From JBAXSK01 sp044358815 (GTDB lineage Bacteria; Cyanobacteriota; Cyanobacteriia; Pseudanabaenales; Pseudanabaenaceae), in contig JBIKNH010000013.1 of assembly GCA_044358815.1 (NCBI GenBank), positions 1 to 36,833 on the forward strand: a stretch of 36,833 nucleotides of DNA, in the 5' to 3' direction. Positions 10,601 through 17,100 of this stretch are shown here, in pieces. Made by a program: the position numbers and the translations under genes. The notes under the pieces are model-generated. The model searched no databases. It saw only the letters and a program-made list of their open reading frames with translations, and was not told where the DNA came from. How positions within the stretch are numbered: position 1 is the first letter of the stretch; each line of letters begins with the position of its first letter.

Positions 10601-11592
10601 AATATCGCACTTCTTCCGGTGGTGCGAACACGGTTTTATCCGCTTCGGTTTTAGGGAAGATTAATTCCCAAGTGACGGGATTATTCCGTTATCAACAGGC
10701 AGGAACAGCGAATCAAGCTACTCCAGGATTGGGACCTACTACTAATCTCAAATTAGGCTTAGCTTTCCGAGATCCTAATAGTGATATGTTCAATGGACTA
10801 TTGCGGTATGAATTTCGGGTTAATCCTTCGACAATTCCTGATACTCTACTAATTGGGACAGGTTCCGGTAGCCAAGACCATCTGTTTGCAATGGAAGGAA
10901 TTTACGCTCCCAATTGGCAATGGGAATTTTACGGCAAGTTAGCCTTACGGAACAGTACAACTTATATCGCTAATGACTTTACTGCTAGCTCCAGTATTTA
11001 TTTGGGGCAACTGCGGGCAATTTATCGCATGAGCTATAACATGGATTTAGTCCTAGAAACCAGGGGCATTGGTCAACCCAGCGCAGGTTATATGGAAACT
11101 GGTTTTGTGGGCGAAATTGGCTATTATCTGACCCCAAATTTACGGTTAGCCGCTGGTTATAGCAGTGGTTCCGTAAATAGTGATCGAGATTTTAGTGGTT
11201 CTCGGTCGGGGGCGGGACCTTACGCAATGGTGACATTCAAGCTTAATGAACTCTGGGATGGCTTCGGTTTGCAGAAACTAACTACACCACAGCCCCAAGA
11301 CTCGACGATTCGCCCTAATGTTGCTACGGAAACCACCCCAGCTATAGCCCAAATGGCACGGCGCATCACACCCCAGATGACTCCTTTACAGTTAGCCATA
11401 GCGAATACTAGCGCCGGATCGGGACAACCGGACTTGCTGGAATGGATTCAGCGGCTACCCGATGCCCAAACTCCTAAACCCGCTACCATAGCCAACAATG
11501 GGACTAATTCTATTCCCCAGGCTTTGTTACCCAATATAACGGTGGTGTCAATGGCGGGAGCAGTGGCGATGTATTCCACCGTAGGGCAATAA
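7696..11592 (+). CDS. Outer-membrane beta-barrel protein with Ig-like N-terminal domains, 1298 aa
   Basis: A signal peptide (to about VALA, residue 27) is followed by a Gln/Thr/Asn/Ser-rich spacer to about 120. Two Ig-like modules span about 120-305: PPLDILTPAANSVMNDGSVTV with DGENLIEVIDNAGK, then RIPADGRTTATIEGELID with GSVTLSTTEGDL, the latter of the invasin/Big type. From about 320 to 1190 the sequence alternates polar and hydrophobic residues, with many Tyr/Phe/Trp strand ends (GEWLFTGAYNN, SSVYLRMERTS, WQWEFYGKLALRNS), as expected for a very large barrel. Embedded is KDYDIDYERGTILFRQPF, a hairpin-like motif found in several large outer-membrane proteins. The last strand appears to be PYAMVTFKL, after which a 100-residue Pro/Thr/Ala tail continues. 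I infer a pore or exporter for the neighbouring DUF11 proteins; it could instead be a passive structural barrel. It has no TonB box or plug domain, so a TonB receptor is unlikely. Confidence 0.8.
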   Translation: MNYRSIALGLCALQITSGIVPGVALANEVLARSAESPTTNTQTNTQTRGQTNKEENIPQSGTLMAQSATFQSTTGTTGTAEAPVVPTPATVPNPSSNSSNNSTNNSSVATTPPPQNNSSRPPLDILTPAANSVMNDGSVTVTVRYGLGMQVELSVNGRKIDANQIGRTETDTRNQLVTQTWYGVVLRDGENLIEVIDNAGKVARTAVQVRGEPKYIQLRTLETRIPADGRTTATIEGELIDIKGNRSNRSGSVTLSTTEGDLIGVDQNPDQPGFQVKVEQGRFVGTLRASTNSGNVTIRAVRDKLEGFTQIQFETNLRPSIATGVLEMRLGARGTDYYRSFRDFLPSDRNNSTQLDVYGAAFASGRIGEWLFTGAYNNIRSLNQDCSGKARIYRDVQFCDQNYSVYGDSSQISAVTPSYSSVYLRMERTSPVPQAGIDYAMWGDFNTQEFNSVAQQFTGMSRQFNGFKTNYNWGNLQLTGLYSSTTRGFQRDNLVPDGTSGYYFLTKRGLMPGSESLTVETAEVTRPGDIVQSTKLERGKDYDIDYERGTILFRQPFFQTEVSLTGQNLYRRIVVTYEYDSPDGAQNNVYGGQARYHFSRGSNRDTWLGLNYFQENQGIRNFKLYGLSSLVSMGTGADFIAEYARSENASDVMGTVTGTAFRSELKGPIASGIMGRLFLRSADTGFANNATISFIPGQTRFGGEVQAKLSPSTSIKAAYERERNQGTSPQPINFLGQATTSTSANVDNLLQTWTMGVVQQLGSSNLELDWLIRSREDYAATSNTSLTANSNQLRSRLTTPLQDNLQLILQNETSLSGTADNSFPDRSVMALDWRIFQGLNFRVGQQWFHSGELKGNAITSAELLGEYKLATDTTLTGRYSVLGSSNTSTTQGAVGLNHRWAVAPGWRLNLGYERVFGNFATNTGTGVQTLQPFSVGQSTGTQALQAGDNYNLGVEYTDNPDLKASARYEYRTSSGGANTVLSASVLGKINSQVTGLFRYQQAGTANQATPGLGPTTNLKLGLAFRDPNSDMFNGLLRYEFRVNPSTIPDTLLIGTGSGSQDHLFAMEGIYAPNWQWEFYGKLALRNSTTYIANDFTASSSIYLGQLRAIYRMSYNMDLVLETRGIGQPSAGYMETGFVGEIGYYLTPNLRLAAGYSSGSVNSDRDFSGSRSGAGPYAMVTFKLNELWDGFGLQKLTTPQPQDSTIRPNVATETTPAIAQMARRITPQMTPLQLAIANTSAGSGQPDLLEWIQRLPDAQTPKPATIANNGTNSIPQALLPNITVVSMAGAVAMYSTVGQ

Positions 11593-11607
11593 AGGAGGCA
11601 TCAACCC

Positions 11608-14031
11608 ATGTTTACCATGTTTAAATTTCTGCTTCCCGTCGGTTCTGGTGATGGTGTAATTCCAACCAAAAATAAAACTCAAAACACAAATAAAACTCAA
11701 AACACAAGTAAAGCTCAAAACCAAGTTAAAAGAAATAATCCGATGCGTTATCGAATGGGACTGTTTGCTTTAGTTTGGTTAGGACAAAGTTTAGCCAGTG
11801 GTTTAGTGTGGGCACAAAACAGCAGCACGGCTTCCCCTGCAAATTCTGCCAATAAGCCCCAAGCTCCAGCATCAATCCAGCGTCAGATTACCGATGCACC
11901 GTTGCAAAATTACCAAAGTCCCACCGATCCCCGCAGCGAAAATTTCACCCCTAGCCTAGAGAGTCTGAGCAAATTACCCCCACTACAAATTACGGTAACG
12001 ACTAATCTCGATGCCGAGCCAAACCCTGACGAGCAGATTACATTACGAGAAGCAGTGATGTTAACCTCTGGGGCATTGCCGCTCAATCGCCTCAGTAAAG
12101 CCGAACAGAAGCTTGTACAAGTTTTACCAGCCAATAGTCCATCCCAAATCAACTTCGCCTTACCCTCAGGGCAAACTACGGTTAAACTGCGGAAGCCTTT
12201 GCCCCATATTGTCCGCGCCAATTTAGTGATCGATGGCACGACCCAGCCAGGCTATGACAAAGGGCGCTCTTTTGCCAGTGAGTTACACATTCCCCGCCCC
12301 GTTGTGGAAATTATGCCCGTCAACAATGTGGAGATTTTTCGGGGTTTTGTCTTGGTGGCAGACAATATCACGCTGCGGGGTTTGAGCATTCACGGTTTTA
12401 ATGCGATTCATAATGTGACGGCTCCTGTGCCTCCGGCGGATGTATTTATTGCCCATCGGTTACCACCACCGGATACCAGTTACCAGCAACCCCCCGCCCA
12501 AGATGGTCCCTATCGCAAAGAAGATATTCCTCCGAAAAATATTTTGCTGGAATACAACTGGTTCGGCGTTGGTCCCGATGGTGTGATGCCTAGTCAGCCG
12601 TCAGCTTTTGGTGTGGTGTTGTTTAATACCACCGATGCCATGATTCGCCGTAATCGCATGGCGTACCACGAAAGCAGCGCCATTATTACTAGTGTGCGGT
12701 CTGAGCGTTCGCAAATCCTCAATAATGCAATTACAGGTAATGGTTTGGCGGGGATGCCCGATGCGATTCGCCTAGAGGGTTATATTACCGAGATGGTGAT
12801 CAAGGGAAATTTAGTTTGTGGTAACGATGGCGCGGGGATATATATGTTCAAGCCAGAGGGAAATGGGGGCGTGCGCATCGAAGACAACCGGATTACCGCC
12901 AATGGTCGGGGCTTGCGGCGGGCAGCAGTGTATTTGATGGGGCATAACCATCAGGTGATCAATAATCGCATTACCCACCAAGGCGGCTCTGGGGTGGCGG
13001 TGGCGGCTTATCCCAAAAGTGATCGCAATGTGATTCGCCATAATTTCTTTGCCACCCTCGAAGGTTTGAGCATTGATTTACTGACCCAGCGCAATGTTAC
13101 TGAATCAGATTTTCGCTCTGGTGAAGGGGTGAACCCTTGGCGTAATTCCCATTTTCGGCGGGTGGAAACTGGTAATGGTGCGATTAATGCGCCGGAGTTT
13201 TTTGCGCCGCAGTTTTTCCTGCTGGATGGCAAGGTGGGCATCGATGGCAAGGCTGATCCCAATACAGAAATCGATATTTATCGGGTAAATGAGGTTTATG
13301 CTTTACATGGTCCATTGAGTGAACATCTGGCAACGGTGAAGACGGATGCCCAGGGCGAATTTCAGGTTGATTTCACCAATCTTAAAGCTGGTGATTTGAT
13401 CACGGCGATCGCCACCGATCCGCAGTATGGTACTTCAGAGCCTGCTACTAATAGTCGGATTAGTAAATTAAATGATCCCTTACCCCTGATCGAACCGCAG
13501 CCCCCAGATTGGCGGAATATTCCGGTATGTTTGACTCCCCCCATGCCACCGGAGCCGATTACACCAAATTTACCGCCGCCCCAAACGCCACCCGTTCCCA
13601 CTGCCAATGAGCCACCGGTCCCACCGCAACCGATTCGCATCAAAATTCAGCGTAATATTCACTTTGCTTTAGACAAAGATCATATCAGTCCCCGCAGTGC
13701 GGAAATTTTGGATCGGGTTGCCGCTGCCCTGAAGCAATATCCTTCGTTAATCATCGACCTTGAAGGACACACCGATCCCCGTGCCAGTGATGCCTACAAT
13801 ATTGATTTGGGTTTACGTCGCGCCCGATCTGCCCGTAATTATTTGCTGAGTGTGGGCATTGCACCGGAACGGATGACAATTCGGACATTTGGCGAAAGAC
13901 GGCGACGCACCACTGGCAGTAGTATTGTGGACTATGCCCGTGATCGCCGCGTGGAGATTCAATTCCAAGATACCCGAGGTCTGAAAATTGAACTCGAAGA
14001 CCTCGAAACTGATTTGCAGTTAGAACGGTAG
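11608..14031 (+). CDS. CSLREA / parallel beta-helix / OmpA C-terminal domain protein, 807 aa
   Basis: AGGAGG at 11593-11598 fixes the ATG at 11608, 15 nt after the barrel gene. The first 45 residues are polar (repeated NKTQNT), then MRYRMGLFALVWLGQSL to VWAQ is a normal signal core, so the N-region is unusually long. The mature protein has a CSLREA-type segment (TVTTNLDAEPNPDEQITLREA, about 127-147, Cys-Ser replaced) and LPHIVRANLVIDGTTQPGY. A right-handed beta-helix follows (about 315-490, with repeats such as IEDNRITANG and VINNRITHQG), then a beta-sandwich (about 525-620) and a Pro-rich linker. The OmpA/MotB domain (about 678-785) has IHFALDKDHISPRSAEIL, LEGHTDPRASDAYN and LGLRRARSARNYLLSVGI; the conserved Asp and Arg that bind diaminopimelate are present. 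It probably tethers the surface assembly to peptidoglycan. Confidence 0.9.
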   Translation: MFTMFKFLLPVGSGDGVIPTKNKTQNTNKTQNTSKAQNQVKRNNPMRYRMGLFALVWLGQSLASGLVWAQNSSTASPANSANKPQAPASIQRQITDAPLQNYQSPTDPRSENFTPSLESLSKLPPLQITVTTNLDAEPNPDEQITLREAVMLTSGALPLNRLSKAEQKLVQVLPANSPSQINFALPSGQTTVKLRKPLPHIVRANLVIDGTTQPGYDKGRSFASELHIPRPVVEIMPVNNVEIFRGFVLVADNITLRGLSIHGFNAIHNVTAPVPPADVFIAHRLPPPDTSYQQPPAQDGPYRKEDIPPKNILLEYNWFGVGPDGVMPSQPSAFGVVLFNTTDAMIRRNRMAYHESSAIITSVRSERSQILNNAITGNGLAGMPDAIRLEGYITEMVIKGNLVCGNDGAGIYMFKPEGNGGVRIEDNRITANGRGLRRAAVYLMGHNHQVINNRITHQGGSGVAVAAYPKSDRNVIRHNFFATLEGLSIDLLTQRNVTESDFRSGEGVNPWRNSHFRRVETGNGAINAPEFFAPQFFLLDGKVGIDGKADPNTEIDIYRVNEVYALHGPLSEHLATVKTDAQGEFQVDFTNLKAGDLITAIATDPQYGTSEPATNSRISKLNDPLPLIEPQPPDWRNIPVCLTPPMPPEPITPNLPPPQTPPVPTANEPPVPPQPIRIKIQRNIHFALDKDHISPRSAEILDRVAAALKQYPSLIIDLEGHTDPRASDAYNIDLGLRRARSARNYLLSVGIAPERMTIRTFGERRRRTTGSSIVDYARDRRVEIQFQDTRGLKIELEDLETDLQLER

Positions 14032-14124
14032 TGGTTTTTGAGCGATTGATAATTTAGACCGACTGTTATCTCAAGCACACGAAAATTAAGCCCTCACAGC
14101 GCCAAGTTAGGAAGTTGAGCATCT

Positions 14125-17100
14125 ATGAAAGTCAAAGTTAGAGCGATTCTGCGGTTGATATCACGTAGCAGTAGAAAGCTCAAACATTCTTTTGTCCAGA
14201 TCGCCAAACCCCTACGGCAAATCTTTCCTAATGCGCGGTGGCGTTTTGGGGCAGGTTTGTTTATGTTGTCTTTCATCGCAGCTTTGGGCTTTGCTTTGAC
14301 GAATCAGCCCCACCCTGCTTATGGTGCTGCTGCCGTATCAAAAGTATTTGCACCAAACGTGGTCAACCCTGGGGAAAAGTCTCGCGCCACTATCACGATT
14401 ACTAATAACAATAACTTTGCTTTGACTAATGCGGGCATTACCGATGCTATGCCCAGCGCAATCAAAATCTATGATCCGGCTAATGCTACTACTGACTGTG
14501 GGGGTGGCTCTATCACAGCCGTACCTGGCACTAGTACTGTAACTATGAGTGGTGGGACAGTGCCGGCTACGGTTGGTGCGACTACAGGGATTTGTACGAT
14601 TAGTTATGATGTTTATTCCAGTGCTAGCGGTACAACTCAGAACAGTAATATCCCTCCTGGCAGTTTGACTAATACTCAAAATGACACTAATGGGAATCTT
14701 GATGTTAGTTTAACTGTCCGTCCGATTACCTACAATGCGGTGACGGGAAGCAAGGTTTTCTCACCTACTTCATTTGCGGCAACTCAAGCGAGTGTTGTAA
14801 CAATCACACTAAGTAATCCCCTTAATTCCATTGCCTTGGATGGGGCAACCATGGCAGATAACTTGCCCAGTGGTTTGACAGTCACAGGGACACCCGCCAC
14901 TACATGCAACAACGGTATTACTGTTCCGAACCCTGGGGCGACGACAGTCACAAATACCGGTGGTTCAGTTACTTTAAACAATGGCCAGATCCCTGCTAAT
15001 GGTAGCTGTACGATTACTTTTAGCGTCACGGGGACAATTCCGGCTACATACACCAATACCATTGCCAATAATGCTTTAACAACATTTCAAGGGGCAGGAC
15101 TCGCCGCCGGATTCAGCAGTAATGTAACTATTACCCAGCCCGTATCTCTAGCAAAGTCGTTTTCAATTAACCCAATTAAACAAGGTGATATTAGTCGCGC
15201 CACGGTCACGATTACTAATAACAGTACTGTACAACTGACTAACCTGACTGTACCTGATAACCTTGGGAGTCCAGCTTCAGGACTTTTGTATCGCAGCGAT
15301 ACGGCTCCTTCAACCACTTGTACAGGTGGCACCGTTAATGTGACTGGAGCCTCTGGTACTGCTGCAACAATTACGCTGCAAAATGCCACTCTTAACGCAG
15401 GTCAATCTTGCACATTTAGTTTTGATGTGACTTCAAGGACCCTGGGCAGTCGCACCAATACCATCACAGCCGCTAGTATAACTAATACTCAAAATTTTAA
15501 ATCAGTTAATGACGCTACCGCAAATCTTACGGTAGATCCGCTATTGACCATTGTGAAGAGTTATTCTGATTCGCCTATTGCAGTTGGTGGTGACTCTAAC
15601 TTAATAATTGCTATTACGAATCCTGCTAACAGTAATGTTGATCCTGTCAGCAACATTTCCTTTTCAGATGGTTTTAATACTTCTGGACGGGTTGTTTTAC
15701 TAAATACAGGTGCAGGGGCAGGCACTTCAACCTGTGGTGGGATAATCAATGGCACAAGCTCCAATGGATTCACATTCACTGGTGGTTCCATTGCCAAAGG
15801 CGTAACTTGTACCCTAACGATTCCTATCAGGGGCGTTAGCAACGGTTCAACGACAAATACTATTGCTCAAGGAGATGTCATATCTACGCAACTTGTAACT
15901 AACGCTGTTTCTAACTCGCCAAGTATTACAGTCGGAGCCCCCCTTACGGTTGCTAAAACTTATTCCAACGTCAATCCCAGACAGGGCGACCCTGTTATTC
16001 TAACCATTGCCTTGCGCAATTACGATCCTAGACAGGCTACCAACGTAACCCTTACTGATGTTTTAGATCCGCGATTGGAAATTGTTACTACTGCATCACC
16101 GGATTTAATTACCACTGCTGGTGTGATTGATCCCCAGTTTATTCTCGTTGATTCGACATCAGGCAATGCTATTACTCCAAACACCTGTAGTGGTACTTTA
16201 TCGGCTCCACGCGATACTGCTGGTCCAACCATATCCCTAACCAATGGTGTTATACCACCTGGCTCAACCAGTAACCCAACCAGGTGTGATATCCGATTAT
16301 CTGTAAGAACTGATATTTTCATTGCTGAGGCTGGCTCCCCTGCACCAGTGCCGCCGGATAGATACCGTAATATCATTCCCCCTGCGGATGCCACCGCTTC
16401 TTATGATGGGGGAGTGACTACTACTCAATCTGTACCCAATTCAAGCAACTTAAACCAGGCAGATATCAACCCTGACACCAATCCAGCAGTTGATATCTTC
16501 AGCAAACAGTTTTCCGTTATTCCCCCCTATGCAACAGCAAGTTTCGCTGACAACGTAACCACAGTCATTAATACACCGATTAAGGTGCGTTATACATTAC
16601 GCAATAGATCTGCACAAATTAGTCCTGTTATCAACCTAAATGATGCATTAAATGCTGGTTTCAAGATCTATCGTCCTGGAACAGCAGGATTTGAACCAAC
16701 TACTAATTGTACTCTTCGGACTAACTCGGGTGGCACGACCACGACCACAGTAACCCCCAACTTCACTGGCACAGTCAACAACGGTACATCTTTTATCATG
16801 ACTGGTGGTGCAATTAGAGCCAATGGTGGGTCATGTATCGTAGAATTTTTTGTGATTTCCACCCAAGAAAATGGCACTACTGGTGTGCCTTATACCAACC
16901 CCATCAGAGCTAATGACCTAGTATCAACAAATCCCAGTGTGGTCAATAATACTCCCAATGTTATCTACAATAAGAATACTGGTGTTGGTCCATCAGCGAT
17001 AGTAAACTCACCCCTAACCATCGGTAAAGGATTTAGCGTAGCTAGCACTTCCATCAATACTAACGCCACTGCTACGGTCACTCTGACAAATACTTACACA

